From assembly GCF_012913485.1 (NCBI RefSeq), contig NZ_CP051774.1, positions 1,240,001-1,304,000 of the forward strand: a stretch of DNA of 64,000 nucleotides. The letters run 5' to 3'. The first letter of the stretch is position 1, and each line of letters opens with the position of its first letter. A program made the translations under genes and the position numbers. Of the stretch, positions 28,094 to 37,830 are shown in pieces. Under the pieces are notes generated by a model. The model was given only the letters and a program-made list of their open reading frames with translations. It was not told where the DNA came from and did no database searches. Source of the stretch: Luteolibacter luteus. GTDB taxonomy: Bacteria > Verrucomicrobiota > Verrucomicrobiia > Verrucomicrobiales > Akkermansiaceae.

Positions 28094-28918
28094 ATGACGT
28101 GGCGCACGATTTTTCCCTTGGGGGCAGCCTTCCTGCCGGCCCTTGCGATGGCTCAGGAGACGCCCGCACCCGCGAAGCAGGAGGTGGACCTCATGCACCT
28201 TTTCGAGGCGGGTGGGGTCATGATGCCCGCCTTGGCAGTACTTTCCGTCATCACGGTCGTGCTGATCCTGCTTTATTTCCTGCTCCTCCGCCGGAATGCC
28301 GTGGTGAGCGACCGCTTCATGAATAACGCCGAGGCCCTGATCCGGAGGAATGACTTCCTAGGCCTGATCGGCTACTGCCACCGGCGGAACGAATCGATGG
28401 CCAGAATCACCCAGCGCGCGCTGGAATTCATGACCAAGAACAGCGGCGCGACCTTCGCCGAGGTCCGGGATGTGGCTGAGGCCGAAGGTTCCCGCCAAGC
28501 CAGCCTGCTGACCACCCGTGTGGCTTACCTTGCGGACATCGGCGCCATCGCCCCCATGGTTGGCCTGCTGGGCACCGTGATCGGGATGATCAAGTCCTTC
28601 ATTCAGGTCTCCGACGGCGGCTTCCAAGGTGCCCGCCAGATGGCGTTTGCCGGCGGGGTTTCCGAGGCTCTGATCGCCACTGCGGCAGGTCTCGGCATCG
28701 CGCTCCCCGCTCTGGTTTTCTACGCCTTCTTCCGCGGTAAGGTGCAAAAGCTGATCTCGGATCTGGAGGGTGCCTCCACCCACTTGATCGCCATCCTCCG
28801 CGCCCAAGTGGACCGCCACGCAGCCCCACAGCCCGGCCCGGCCCGCCGCCGTGACGAATACCAGACTCCTGTTCCTTCCCATCTGACCGAGGATCGTCCG
28901 GATCTCCACGGTATCTGA
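28094..28918 (+). CDS. MotA/TolQ/ExbB-type proton channel subunit
   Basis: About 274 residues from the ATG at 28094; the frame is open from 27962 but a signal-like hydrophobic start follows only this Met. Three TM regions are visible: VMMPALAVLSVITVVLILLY, the ADIGAIAPMVGLLGTVIGMI segment and ATAAGLGIALPALVFYAFF. These match the ExbB/TolQ family. Together with the ExbD/TolR gene 11 bp downstream it should form an inner-membrane motor using the proton gradient. The N-terminal extension ending AMAQETPAPA is a cleavable-looking leader seen in some ExbB subfamilies. Confidence 0.9.
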   Translation: MTWRTIFPLGAAFLPALAMAQETPAPAKQEVDLMHLFEAGGVMMPALAVLSVITVVLILLYFLLLRRNAVVSDRFMNNAEALIRRNDFLGLIGYCHRRNESMARITQRALEFMTKNSGATFAEVRDVAEAEGSRQASLLTTRVAYLADIGAIAPMVGLLGTVIGMIKSFIQVSDGGFQGARQMAFAGGVSEALIATAAGLGIALPALVFYAFFRGKVQKLISDLEGASTHLIAILRAQVDRHAAPQPGPARRRDEYQTPVPSHLTEDRPDLHGI

Positions 28919-28929
28919 GCTGAGCGCTG

Positions 28930-29346
28930 ATGAAATTCCGCAATCACAAGCTGCCCCCGGCGGAGCTGCAACTGGCACCCATGCTAGACGTGGTGTTCCA
29001 GCTGCTGATTTTCTTCTTGGTCAGCTTCGAGTTCCAGCGTTCGGAAATGGACATGAAGGTCTCCGTTCCCAGTGCGCAGGAGGGGGCGGATAACGAGCGT
29101 GCCCGGGGCGAAATCATCGTGAATGTCCGGGAGAATGGCGAGGTGGTGGTGGAAAACCAGACCATGACCCAAACGCAGCTCCGCGAGAAGCTGACCGCAA
29201 TCGCCAAGCAGCACGAAAACCAGCCGATCCGCCTCCGCGGCGACGCGAACTGCAAGTATCAGACGATCGTCGAGGTCATCGATACCTGCCAGAAGGCCGG
29301 AATCTGGAACATTTCCTTTGCGACCCAGCGGCCTTCGGCAAAATAA
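28930..29346 (+). CDS. ExbD/TolR-family biopolymer transport protein
   Basis: 138 residues with a single N-terminal TM helix (MLDVVFQLLIFFLVSFEF) preceded by the conserved APMLD, whose Asp is the family's proton-translocating residue. The periplasmic domain contains IIVNVRENGEVVVENQ and PIRLRGDANCKYQTIVEVID, as in ExbD. It partners with the ExbB-like subunit encoded immediately upstream. The downstream TPR protein suggests either a Tol-Pal-like or a TonB-like system. Confidence 0.92.
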   Translation: MKFRNHKLPPAELQLAPMLDVVFQLLIFFLVSFEFQRSEMDMKVSVPSAQEGADNERARGEIIVNVRENGEVVVENQTMTQTQLREKLTAIAKQHENQPIRLRGDANCKYQTIVEVIDTCQKAGIWNISFATQRPSAK

Positions 29347-29441
29347 GCCACGGATCGCCCTTCCGGTGACGCTTTCCCCGGAATTCCACGTTTAAACCGC
29401 GCCTTGGCAAAACCCGGCCATTACGCGACACTCCGCCTGTT

Positions 29442-31829
29442 GTGAAGATCCGTGCTTTCCTTTGCCTTGCCGCCGCCGGCTCCCTGCTTGCCCAGGAAGC
29501 CCCGCCACGAGCGGAACCGGTCGATCCGGCCCTCCAGGCAGATCCCGGCGAGGACTGGTATCAACACGGTCGGAATCTCTTCGAGTCGGCCAAGAACGCC
29601 TCGAACCCGGATCAGAAATTCGAGCTCTATGCCCGTGCGATCGATGTCCTGACCCGCTACCTCGGGCAGTACTCGAATCACGCGAATTCCGATGCGGCCT
29701 ATTGGTATCTCGGTGAGAGCTACTATGCCTCCGGTCGCATCGACGACGCGAAGCGCTGCTTCAACAATCTGGTGAACCGCCGGAACAAGGGACGCTACGC
29801 GAGCGCCGCCGCGAACCGCCTGGCGGTCGATCACTATCAGAACCGCCAATATGCGCTGGCCGCCCCCCTCTTCGAAAAGATGGCGGAGCTGGCGGATGTG
29901 CCGGAACACCGCTACCGGGGCTTCTACTTCGCTGCCGTGGCTTACGAGGCCCAAGGCCGCACCCGGGAGGCCACCGACTACTATCGCAAGCTGCTCGAGC
30001 AAGAAGGTGGTAATCCTTTCATCCACCAGAGCCAAGCCGGTCTCGGGCGCTTGCTCGCCCGCGCGCAGAAGCTCGATGAAGCCCTGCCCCTGCTCGACAA
30101 GGCGGTGATGTCCCGCAGCACTCCCGAAGTCCGCGGCCCCGCCGCCGTGGAAGCCGGAATGGTGGCCGCGAAGATGGGCCAGCCTGATCTTTCCGACAAG
30201 TATCTGGGGATCGTGCTGAACACGGCAGGCATGGAGAAATACCGGCCGGACGCGCAGTATGCGATGATGGCGTCACGCTTTGACCGGAAGGACTACAAGG
30301 GCGTCACTGAAGTCTTCCGCCGTAGTGCCGAAAAGGGGGAGGGCGAACAGGAAGCACTGCGATTGATGCTGGCCGCCAAGTCCTACATGGCTTTGAACAA
30401 GAATGTCGAAGCACTCGAGCTCTTCCGCGAGGTGGAGAAGCTGATGCTTCCTAACAACATCCACGCCTTCGAAGCGAATTACCTTCGCCTGATGTGCTTC
30501 TACCGCATCGAGGGACGCCATGTCCCGGAGCAGGTGGATGCCTTCCTCGATCTCTATCAGAAAAACCGCCCGCGCGATCCCAAGATCCACACCGCCCTTC
30601 TCATGAAGGCGGAAACCCTGATGGATGCCAAGAAGGCGCAGGAAGCCGCAAAGGTCTACAACGAGATCGATGCCTCGGTGATCTCCGCGGAGAACCGCCG
30701 CGGTCTGTTCTTCAAGCGAGCCTGCGCACTGCTCACCGCCGGCGACTCGCAAGGGGCGATGCAATCCTTCAGCGACTTCATCAAGAGCTATCCCGATGAT
30801 CCACGCATCCCCGAGGCTCTGATGCAGCGGGCGCAGGCCTACACGAACAGCGGGGACTTGGGCAAGGCAGTGGCCGACTACGATCAGATCATCGCCCGGG
30901 AAACCAAGGACGAGTACAAGGCCCTCGCCTATCTGGAGTCCGCCGATCTCGCCAAGCAGCAGGGCAACCTCCAAGACATGGTTACCCGCTACCAGACCTT
31001 CCTCCAGAAGGTCCCCGGCGCGAGCAAGCCGCGACAAGCCAAGGCGAACTACTGGCTGGCGTGGGGCCTGATGAAGTCGAATTCCGTGAAGGAAGCCCTG
31101 CCCTTTGCCGAAGCGGCTCGGAATCTCGATCCAAAGATTTACGGCAAGAACGCCAGCGTGCTCGTCACGATGGGCAACTGGAGCCTTCAGAATCCGGATG
31201 CGACCTGTGACGGCATTGATCGCGGGATCAAAGAGGACTATGCCGACCAACTTCCCGACCAGCTCATCGACTGGGCTGCCCAGCAGGCTTACAACGCCGA
31301 GCGCTACAGCCAAGCGTCCCGTTTCTACAAGTTGATCGTGGAAGAGGACGATCCGCGGGTGACTCCAAAGGAATCCTGGCGCTATCTCGGCAAGGCCCTG
31401 CTGAAGGACGGCAAGGCTCAAGAGGCCCTCGGTCCGATCGACAACGCCCTGGCCGTGGAGGACAATCTTTTCTGGAAGAGCGATGGCCTGCTGGACAAGG
31501 CGAAGGCACTCCTTGATCTGGACCGCCTGGATGAAGCCGCAACCATCGCCGGCCAATGCCAGGATCTCAAACCTCAAGGTCGCGTGAACTCCGAGGTCCG
31601 TCTCGTGATCGGCGATATCTGGATGAAGCGGAATGACCCCGCAAAGGCAGCCGCGGAGTATACTCCAGTGGTGGTGCTGATGCTGGACGACAATGACAAG
31701 GTCCTCAAGCCACTCGCCTACTCAAAGCTCATCAAGGCGCTCGATGCCAAGGGCGACAAGGCAGAGGCGGAGAAATACCGCGGGGAACTGCAGCAGAAGT
31801 ATCCCGATTGGCAGCCTCCCAAAGGTTAG
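29442..31829 (+). CDS. Secreted tetratricopeptide-repeat protein
   Basis: 795 residues starting at GTG 29442, where a signal peptide (MKIRAFLCLAAAGSLLAQ) begins. The whole mature protein is made of TPR-like helical pairs (YWYLGESYYASGRIDDAKRC, ALMQRAQAYTNSGDLGKAV, SWRYLGKALLKDGKAQEAL). It follows exbB and exbD in the same direction, and periplasmic TPR proteins of this kind (YbgF/CpoB or larger) often accompany Tol/Exb motors and coordinate envelope or wall functions. It ends before a terminator. Confidence 0.85.
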   Translation: MKIRAFLCLAAAGSLLAQEAPPRAEPVDPALQADPGEDWYQHGRNLFESAKNASNPDQKFELYARAIDVLTRYLGQYSNHANSDAAYWYLGESYYASGRIDDAKRCFNNLVNRRNKGRYASAAANRLAVDHYQNRQYALAAPLFEKMAELADVPEHRYRGFYFAAVAYEAQGRTREATDYYRKLLEQEGGNPFIHQSQAGLGRLLARAQKLDEALPLLDKAVMSRSTPEVRGPAAVEAGMVAAKMGQPDLSDKYLGIVLNTAGMEKYRPDAQYAMMASRFDRKDYKGVTEVFRRSAEKGEGEQEALRLMLAAKSYMALNKNVEALELFREVEKLMLPNNIHAFEANYLRLMCFYRIEGRHVPEQVDAFLDLYQKNRPRDPKIHTALLMKAETLMDAKKAQEAAKVYNEIDASVISAENRRGLFFKRACALLTAGDSQGAMQSFSDFIKSYPDDPRIPEALMQRAQAYTNSGDLGKAVADYDQIIARETKDEYKALAYLESADLAKQQGNLQDMVTRYQTFLQKVPGASKPRQAKANYWLAWGLMKSNSVKEALPFAEAARNLDPKIYGKNASVLVTMGNWSLQNPDATCDGIDRGIKEDYADQLPDQLIDWAAQQAYNAERYSQASRFYKLIVEEDDPRVTPKESWRYLGKALLKDGKAQEALGPIDNALAVEDNLFWKSDGLLDKAKALLDLDRLDEAATIAGQCQDLKPQGRVNSEVRLVIGDIWMKRNDPAKAAAEYTPVVVLMLDDNDKVLKPLAYSKLIKALDAKGDKAEAEKYRGELQQKYPDWQPPKG

Positions 31830-31885
31830 CGGCGAGGCCCCGAACAAACGGGCCCGCCGCACTCCTGTTGGACAACTTGAAACGG

Positions 31886-31922
31886 AAGCCCTGCTATCCC
31901 TGGTGGATCGCAGGGCTTTTTT
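31886..31922 (+). terminator. Rho-independent terminator
   Basis: A 9-bp perfect stem (AAGCCCTGC / GCAGGGCTT), a 15-base loop and a run of six T (31917-31922). It is placed about 55 bp after the TPR gene and closes the exbB-exbD-TPR operon. Confidence 0.85.
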
Positions 31923-32083
31923 GTTAGATTGGGATTGGCTCCCCTTTCGAGGCGATTGCTCCGCACCAGCATCTTCCCCGGGCAGGCACGAATCCCCGGG
32001 ATGGCTTGATTCGTCCTGCTTTCAGCTTGTCAGTTAGAACCGATCATCCATGGTGTAAGAGAACCAAACCCCTTTCCATCCTC

Positions 32084-34144
32084 GTGCAGAAATTCCTGAC
32101 CGACCACGGCATCGGAACCTCCCTGACCTTCGGTGTCCTCGGACTTGCCGCCGCCGTTATCTTGATCCGGATGGTCCTCGCCGCACCCGCAGGGAATTCC
32201 CGCATGGAGGAAATCGCCAAGGCCGTGCAAGATGGTGCCAAGGCCTATCTCCACCGGCAACTCGTCACCATCAGCGTGATTGCCGTGGTGCTTCTCATCG
32301 CGATCTTCTGGCTTCGAGATTGGCAGACCGCGCTGGGATTCATTATCGGCGCGGTTTGCTCGCTAGCAGCCGGGTATATCGGGATGATGGTCGCGGTCCG
32401 GGCGAATGTGCGCACTGCCGAAGGGGCGTCGAAAAGCTACCATACGGCCATGCGGGTGGCCTTCAACGGAGGAGCGGTCACCGGCTTGTTGGTTGTCGCG
32501 CTCGGGCTCCTTTCAGTGGGCATTTTCTTCCTCTTCATTCGCGAGATATCCGGAAGCCCGCGGGCAGCGGTGGATTCGCTGGTGGGTCTCGCCCTCGGGA
32601 GTTCGCTCATCAGCGTCTTCGCCCGGCTCGGGGGAGGCATTTATACCAAGGCGGCCGATGTCGGTGCCGATCTGGTCGGCAAGATCGAACAGAATCTTCA
32701 AGAGGACGATCCTCGCAATCCGGCGACCATCGCCGACAACGTGGGAGACAATGTCGGCGACTGCGCGGGCATGGCAGCGGATGTCTTTGAAACCTACGCT
32801 GTCAGCCTGATCGGCGGTGTCTTGGTCGGCTACCTGACCTCGGCCACGGACAGCATGCAGCCTCTGGTCTACCCCTTCCTGATCTGCGGCATCTCGATCC
32901 TCGGTGCACTGCTCGGGATCCTTTTCGTGAACATCGCAAGGATCGGGGCGACTCCGGCATTGGTAGGCGGCGTCGCGATCAGCGGCATTGTCTCTTCCGT
33001 GTTACTCTGGCCGCTGACCCACACTCTCTTCCCTCAGGCGGTGGAATTCGCAGGCAAGGCAGTCGGCGCCGGACAACTCTATCACTGCGTGCTGGTCGGC
33101 ATTGGCCTGACCTTCGCCACGGTCATCATCACGAACTACTTCACTTCCACCGCGCACCAACCCGTGCGGCGCCTAGCCAGAGCCTGCGAAACCGGGCACG
33201 CGACCAATATCATCGCGGGCATCAGCACCGGCCACCACGCCACCGTACTGCCGGTGCTCTGCATCGTCGGCTCCATCTGGTATACTCATTCGGAAGCCGG
33301 TCTCTACGGCATCGCCATCGCAGTGGTCAGCATGCTGAGCCTTTCCGGCATCATCATCTCTCTGGATGCCTTCGGTCCGATCACGGACAACGCCGGCGGC
33401 ATCGCCGTGATGAGCGACCTCGATCCCCAAGTGCGAGAGGTCACCGACAAGCTCGATGCAGTGGGCAATACGATGAAGGCCGTGACCAAGGGTTACGCCA
33501 TCGCCTCCGCAGGCCTCGCCGCCATGGTGCTCTTCGGCTCCTATGTGGAGGAACTCAAAGTCCACCTCGAGCAAGACTTCACCTTCGACCTGATGGATCC
33601 GCGCGTGATCATCGGCCTCTTCATCGGCGGGCTGCTCCCCTTCTCTTTCACCGCCTACGCGATGGATGCGGTGGGCAGCGCAGCCGGGGCGGTGGTGAAG
33701 GAGGTGCGGCGGCAGATCACCGCCTTTCCGGGCATCCTGGATGGCACCCATACGCCGGAATACGGGCAGTGCGTGGATATCGTGACGAAGGCGGCGCTCC
33801 GCCAAATGATCCTGCCCGCACTCCTGCCGCTGATCTTCGTCATCGTGGTGGCCAAGATCCCGGCCCTCGGGCCCATCGCCCTGGGCGGCCTGCTCGTCGG
33901 CACCATCGTCACCGGCCTCTTCATCGGCATTGCCATGACCTCTTCAGGCGGCGCGTGGGACAACGCAAAGAAGTATATCGAAGACGGCAACCACGGCGGG
34001 AAAGGAACGATCGCCCACCGGGCCAGTGTCACCGGAGATACCGTCGGAGATCCTTACAAGGATACCGCCGGTCCGGCCGTGAATCCGATGATCAAGGTGG
34101 TCAATATCCTGGCCATCCTGGTGATCCCCATTCTCTTCCGATAA
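32084..34144 (+). CDS. hppA: K+-independent H+-translocating membrane pyrophosphatase
   Basis: About 686 residues from GTG 32084; the frame is open from 32006 but that extension is hydrophilic. It hydrolyses pyrophosphate and pumps ions. Pyrophosphate-site motifs are present: DVGADLVGKIEQ, DDPRNPATIADNVGDNVGD and DNAKKYIEDG near the C-terminus. GNTMKAVTKGYAIASAG has Lys at the position that is Ala in K+-dependent enzymes, which places it in the K+-independent, proton-pumping class. Many TM helices run throughout. It would recycle the energy of biosynthetic pyrophosphate. Confidence 0.95.
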   Translation: MQKFLTDHGIGTSLTFGVLGLAAAVILIRMVLAAPAGNSRMEEIAKAVQDGAKAYLHRQLVTISVIAVVLLIAIFWLRDWQTALGFIIGAVCSLAAGYIGMMVAVRANVRTAEGASKSYHTAMRVAFNGGAVTGLLVVALGLLSVGIFFLFIREISGSPRAAVDSLVGLALGSSLISVFARLGGGIYTKAADVGADLVGKIEQNLQEDDPRNPATIADNVGDNVGDCAGMAADVFETYAVSLIGGVLVGYLTSATDSMQPLVYPFLICGISILGALLGILFVNIARIGATPALVGGVAISGIVSSVLLWPLTHTLFPQAVEFAGKAVGAGQLYHCVLVGIGLTFATVIITNYFTSTAHQPVRRLARACETGHATNIIAGISTGHHATVLPVLCIVGSIWYTHSEAGLYGIAIAVVSMLSLSGIIISLDAFGPITDNAGGIAVMSDLDPQVREVTDKLDAVGNTMKAVTKGYAIASAGLAAMVLFGSYVEELKVHLEQDFTFDLMDPRVIIGLFIGGLLPFSFTAYAMDAVGSAAGAVVKEVRRQITAFPGILDGTHTPEYGQCVDIVTKAALRQMILPALLPLIFVIVVAKIPALGPIALGGLLVGTIVTGLFIGIAMTSSGGAWDNAKKYIEDGNHGGKGTIAHRASVTGDTVGDPYKDTAGPAVNPMIKVVNILAILVIPILFR

Positions 34145-34303
34145 GCCGCTCCGCCGGAGAGGCCGGGCATATCTTTCAAGGAGGCCCCAAGATGACACGG
34201 GAAGCCCAGTAAGGCTGGCAGATGGGAAAATCTCCCATGACAATCTGCGCCATGTCCCTTGCATCCGCGCTACTCATGGGCTTTCTTCAAGGTTCTCAAG
34301 CAA

Positions 34304-34732
34304 ATGTCGTCCCGCTCCGTCGCCGTTGAACAAACCTCCCGCGCCCGATCTCTCCATGACAAGCGGCCCTTCAATGTTGCGGTCTTTTTCGCGGTGATCC
34401 ACTATCTTTGTCTCATCGCCTTCCTGACCTGTGCGGTGATCCTTGTCCTGAATCCCGTGGAGGGATCGGTGATGATCCTCATCGCCTCGTTGGTCGGCTG
34501 CCTGTTCTCCTGGCTGGTCTCGTTCTTCAAGCGACGCTCGGCACGCTGCCCGCTCTGCAAGGGCTCACCCCTGCTGGACACCGGAGCGGTAAAACACACC
34601 AAGGCTTTCCGTCTGCCGCCTCTCAATCACGGCAACACTGCGGTCCTCGGGATCCTCTTCCTGCAGCGCTTCCGCTGCATGTATTGCGGCACGCCCTTTG
34701 ACATGCTGAAGAAGTCCTCCCAACATCGCTGA
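34304..34732 (+). CDS. Two-TM protein with C-terminal zinc-ribbon-like cysteines
   Basis: About 142 residues from the ATG at 34304 (frame open from 34259). Two hydrophobic helices (FAVIHYLCLIAFLTCAVILVL and MILIASLVGCLFSWLVSFF) are followed by a cytoplasmic tail with CPLCKGSPLL and CMYCGTPFDM. The two CxxC pairs about 45 residues apart fit one zinc-binding site. I do not recognise the family. It stands alone after hppA. Confidence 0.6.
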   Translation: MSSRSVAVEQTSRARSLHDKRPFNVAVFFAVIHYLCLIAFLTCAVILVLNPVEGSVMILIASLVGCLFSWLVSFFKRRSARCPLCKGSPLLDTGAVKHTKAFRLPPLNHGNTAVLGILFLQRFRCMYCGTPFDMLKKSSQHR

Positions 34733-34834
34733 GATCTTCTCGGGAATGCGGAACGCCGGTCCCGAAGAAGGAATCCTCGTTGCAGGAGTTCAGCAACGCG
34801 GGAGCCAGCGTCCAAAAAAAGCACCGGGAACCTC

Positions 34835-36448
34835 TCACTGCCTTGCTTCGGCAGCAGTGATGAAATCCACGATCGGCTTGGGGTCGGGGAGGCTATGCGG
34901 ATGATGTTTGCCACCGGCCTTGCGGATCACCTCGATCTTCCCGCCGAGTTCCTTGTAGCGTTTTTCAACGAGATCGATGTTCTCCGCCACCGGAACAACT
35001 TCATCTGAATCGCCGATTACCGCAAGGACCGGGATTCCCGCCTTCGCCAAGGGGGCCAGCTGATCCACCGGGTTCTTGGAATAAGCCATCGCCTCTGCCT
35101 CGCTCAATCCATAGGCCTGCAAGCAGCGCTTCCAGTCCTCCGGGCTACCCGGCCCCACGCCCTTCCCACCGGGCCAGCTCTTGAAATCGCAAACCGGGGC
35201 ATCGACATAGAGTGCGGTCACCCGCTCCGGGTTCAGCGCGGCCCAGTTGAATGCGAAGAGCCCGCCGCGGCTGAAGCCTTCCAGCGTGACCTTTTTCGAG
35301 AGCCCCTGCGCCCCCACCAGTTGATCGTAGAGCGCATCCATGTGCCTCATCGCCACGGGAGCACCGTACATGTTCTGCACATCGATGTAGGCCACATGGT
35401 AGCCGCGCGCGAGCAACTCAAGGTCAGCCTGCGGCTCATGCCCGAAGAACTCGGTGCGCCAGATCCATGGATTTCCCTTGGCTGGCTGCTTGGGGCGCAC
35501 CAGCAGCGCGTCACGTTCATCCACCTTGAAGTCCAGACGCTCATAACCCGACCACTCGGAAATCCGTGCTTCGTCCACAATGCGGTATTCCTGCCACAGC
35601 TTCGCGGCCTCGCGCTTGGCTTCGGCTACCGGCAGGCCTTCGGGAACCCCGGGTCGCGAGTGCTTCGTTTCGCTCAGCCAAGCGTCCCGCAGGACTTGGG
35701 CACGGCGATAGAGTACCGGATACGCGGCAGCGTTGGCGAAAGGCAACGCCTTCCGTTCGAGAAGGGGTAGCAAGTCCTCCCCGATTTCATCCGCAATGAA
35801 GCGATGTCCCTCCGTGCCCGGATGCACGCCATCCGCGGCGTAAATGAAACCCGGATTCGCCACCCTCGCGCTCGCAACCGCGGCCTTTAGACCGGGACGG
35901 ATGTCGATCACTTTCCAACCCTTGGCCTCGTTCGATTTCAGCCAAGCCGCCTGGGCATCCAAAACCCCGTCGTAACTTGAAGGATCCGGAATATTCTTAT
36001 CCGGATTAAAGAGCGGTGGGGTGACAAAAACGATCTGCGCCCGGGCCCCTTCCACCTTCTCCTTCAGGAGCGTCATGCCTTTCTTGTAGGCGTCCATCCT
36101 TCCTTCATCCAGAGGCTGGTAAATCCCATCGTTCATCCCGTAGCAGGCGATCACCAGATCGGGGTGCAAGGCATCAAGCACCCGGTCCAAGCGCTGATGG
36201 ATGCAGGGCCGCACGAACTGCCCGCCTGCATGACCGGGCTCCGACAGGCCGGAGGTGGTCTCACTGCCAAGGCCGACATTGATGATCTCGCCTTCGGCAT
36301 AAAAATTGTCATGCCTCAGCTGCGATTCCACCCATGCTGCCCAGCGGCCATCGTAGGTAATGCTGTCTCCCAGAAAAACCACGGTTGGCCCCGACCCTTT
36401 TGCCAAAGGACTCAGACAGAATAGCACCATGCAGAGGAGACGGGTCAT
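34835..36448 (-). CDS. Secreted two-domain esterase: SGNH hydrolase plus alpha/beta-hydrolase
   Basis: About 537 residues from the ATG at 36448, where the signal peptide MTRLLCMVLFCLSPLAKG begins. Domain 1 (about 20-230) is SGNH: GDSITYDG carries the Ser, GSETTSG, YGMNDG carries the Asn, and DGVHPGTEGH carries the Asp/His. Domain 2 (about 280-535) is an alpha/beta-hydrolase with nucleophile elbow EGFSRGG, an acid in VIGDSDEVVP and a His in GGKHHPHSLPD. Two esterase domains in one secreted protein suggest polysaccharide de-acetylation, a common Verrucomicrobiota lifestyle; the substrate is inferred. Confidence 0.85.
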   Translation of the reverse strand: MTRLLCMVLFCLSPLAKGSGPTVVFLGDSITYDGRWAAWVESQLRHDNFYAEGEIINVGLGSETTSGLSEPGHAGGQFVRPCIHQRLDRVLDALHPDLVIACYGMNDGIYQPLDEGRMDAYKKGMTLLKEKVEGARAQIVFVTPPLFNPDKNIPDPSSYDGVLDAQAAWLKSNEAKGWKVIDIRPGLKAAVASARVANPGFIYAADGVHPGTEGHRFIADEIGEDLLPLLERKALPFANAAAYPVLYRRAQVLRDAWLSETKHSRPGVPEGLPVAEAKREAAKLWQEYRIVDEARISEWSGYERLDFKVDERDALLVRPKQPAKGNPWIWRTEFFGHEPQADLELLARGYHVAYIDVQNMYGAPVAMRHMDALYDQLVGAQGLSKKVTLEGFSRGGLFAFNWAALNPERVTALYVDAPVCDFKSWPGGKGVGPGSPEDWKRCLQAYGLSEAEAMAYSKNPVDQLAPLAKAGIPVLAVIGDSDEVVPVAENIDLVEKRYKELGGKIEVIRKAGGKHHPHSLPDPKPIVDFITAAEARQ

Positions 36449-36691
36449 GCGGCCATCAGAACGCCCAGCCGGCCAGCGATCTAGCAAGAAACACCGGCAC
36501 CCGAAATGGGTGACATTTCCGGTGGATTTCACCGGCCGGACGTCGCAGCCCGCCAAGGGGCCTATCCTCCCTGCGCTCTTTTCGCTTTCCCCCCCTCCTC
36601 CATGGGTTACAAAACCCCCGAGCATCCGTGACGACTTATCTTCGATTTGAAGGGCAGCCGCCACCCTTGCTGGACCAAAAGATTGAACAAT

Positions 36692-36773
36692 GCCGGGATG
36701 GCGGAATTGGTAGACGCACCTGATTTAGGTTCAGGCACCGCAAGGCGTGCAGGTTCGAGTCCTGTTCCCGGCA
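36692..36773 (+). tRNA. tRNA-Leu (anticodon UAG)
   Basis: The 82-base gene folds into a complete class II cloverleaf. The acceptor stem GCCGGGA pairs with TCCCGGC and the discriminator is A. The D-arm contains TTGGTAGACGC. The anticodon stem CCTGA/TCAGG holds loop TTTAGGT, with anticodon TAG at its centre. A variable arm is present, and GGTTCGAGTCC is the T-arm. CCA is not encoded. The phage-like element begins immediately downstream, so its 3' end is a candidate integration site. Confidence 0.97.
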
Positions 36774-36857
36774 CTTGATTTATCAAGGATCTCTCATCGT
36801 TGTTCCGATTGTGATCCGATAAAGCGAAGGTCTCTAACACACTTTAGGAGAGACTCT

Positions 36858-37187
36858 TCAACCCCACTTCGCGGTCTTCTTCGAGTGGCAAGAGTGGCAC
36901 AGCGGCTGATGGTTTGCAGGGTCATACTTGAGCCCTCCCATGCTCATCGGTCGCACGTGGTCGGTGTGGCTAGCAGGAGCCACAGCACCGGGCGGACCGA
37001 ACGCGGCTGAGGACTCCTCTCCCTCTCTCCACACTCTCACCTTGTCACAGTAACAGATCGGATTTCGTGCAAGGTAGCGCCGCGAGTAGGCTGCCCAAGC
37101 ATGGTCATAAGTCCTTTGATTTCTTATCTTAGTGAATGATTTGCCTTTATTGATAGCCCTGCGGAACCGTGTATTATGCAACGTCAT
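36858..37187 (-). CDS. Phage HNH endonuclease
   Basis: 109 residues with a small HNH module: HTDHVRPMSMGG, NHQPLCHSCHSKKT, plus an upstream Cys pair (NPICYCDKVRV). HNH proteins beside the terminase genes help cos-site cleavage in HK97-like phages. This one lies left of terS but on the opposite strand. The 190-bp spacer to terS contains a homopolymeric G run near 37226 and could hold a cos site; that is inference. Confidence 0.82.
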   Translation of the reverse strand: MTLHNTRFRRAINKGKSFTKIRNQRTYDHAWAAYSRRYLARNPICYCDKVRVWREGEESSAAFGPPGAVAPASHTDHVRPMSMGGLKYDPANHQPLCHSCHSKKTAKWG

Positions 37188-37380
37188 GAGGTTAAGATAA
37201 GTTAAACACTAAGGTATCCTAAGGGGTGGGGGGGGGTCGAATTTCCCCGATCCCCCTTTCAGGAGAGCGCGCCCAACCCAATTTAATCGCTCTGTGAGTT
37301 TTGAGGGGGGTGGGGTCAACGGGGCGAAAATACGGTCAACCGATTTTTTTTCGGAGATTCTAACCGGCACATTCGGCGCG

Positions 37381-37830
37381 ATGGGAGCGCGCGGAACGAA
37401 GCCGAAAGAGAACCTTGCCAGCATGGCCGGGGCGCTTTCGCCGTTGGTACAAAAGGCCCCGGATGGGATTCGCGGAGGAAATGGCGCGAAGAAGGAGTAT
37501 GAGCGGCTTGCGAGGGAACTCGCGAAGCTGGGACACCTTACCGACCTGAACCGCCAGATCCTTGTGGAGTATGTCGAGGCTCGCGAGCTGGCGGACATGG
37601 CGCTCGATGAGCTGCATGACCTCGGGGTGACCTTGGAGAATTCCGAGAGCGGCAACCGCTACATGAACCCGGCAATGACGGTGCTCTCGATGGCCAATGC
37701 CTCGATGGAGCGCGCGGCCAAGGCGCTGGGCATGACTCCCCTCGCCCTGCAGTCGATCAAGAACGTGAAAACTCCAGCCCGTGAAAAGAAAGAAGACGGC
37801 CCCAGCGGCTTCCTCACCGGCGGCGGTTGA
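37381..37830 (+). CDS. Terminase small subunit (P27-like)
   Basis: About 149 residues from the ATG at 37381, giving the family-like start MGARGTKPKENLA; the longer frame to 37294 is less like the family. The helical sequence EYERLARELAKLGHLTDLNRQILVEYVEA and the C-terminal motif MERAAKALGMTPLALQSI are typical of P27-type small terminases, which recognise phage DNA for packaging. The 3' end overlaps terL by 50 bp. Confidence 0.85.
   Translation: MGARGTKPKENLASMAGALSPLVQKAPDGIRGGNGAKKEYERLARELAKLGHLTDLNRQILVEYVEARELADMALDELHDLGVTLENSESGNRYMNPAMTVLSMANASMERAAKALGMTPLALQSIKNVKTPAREKKEDGPSGFLTGGG

Noticed and set aside
34735-34775. Imperfect inverted repeat after the zinc-ribbon protein
   Set aside because: The stem needs a bulge, the loop is long and there is no T-run; too weak to call a terminator.
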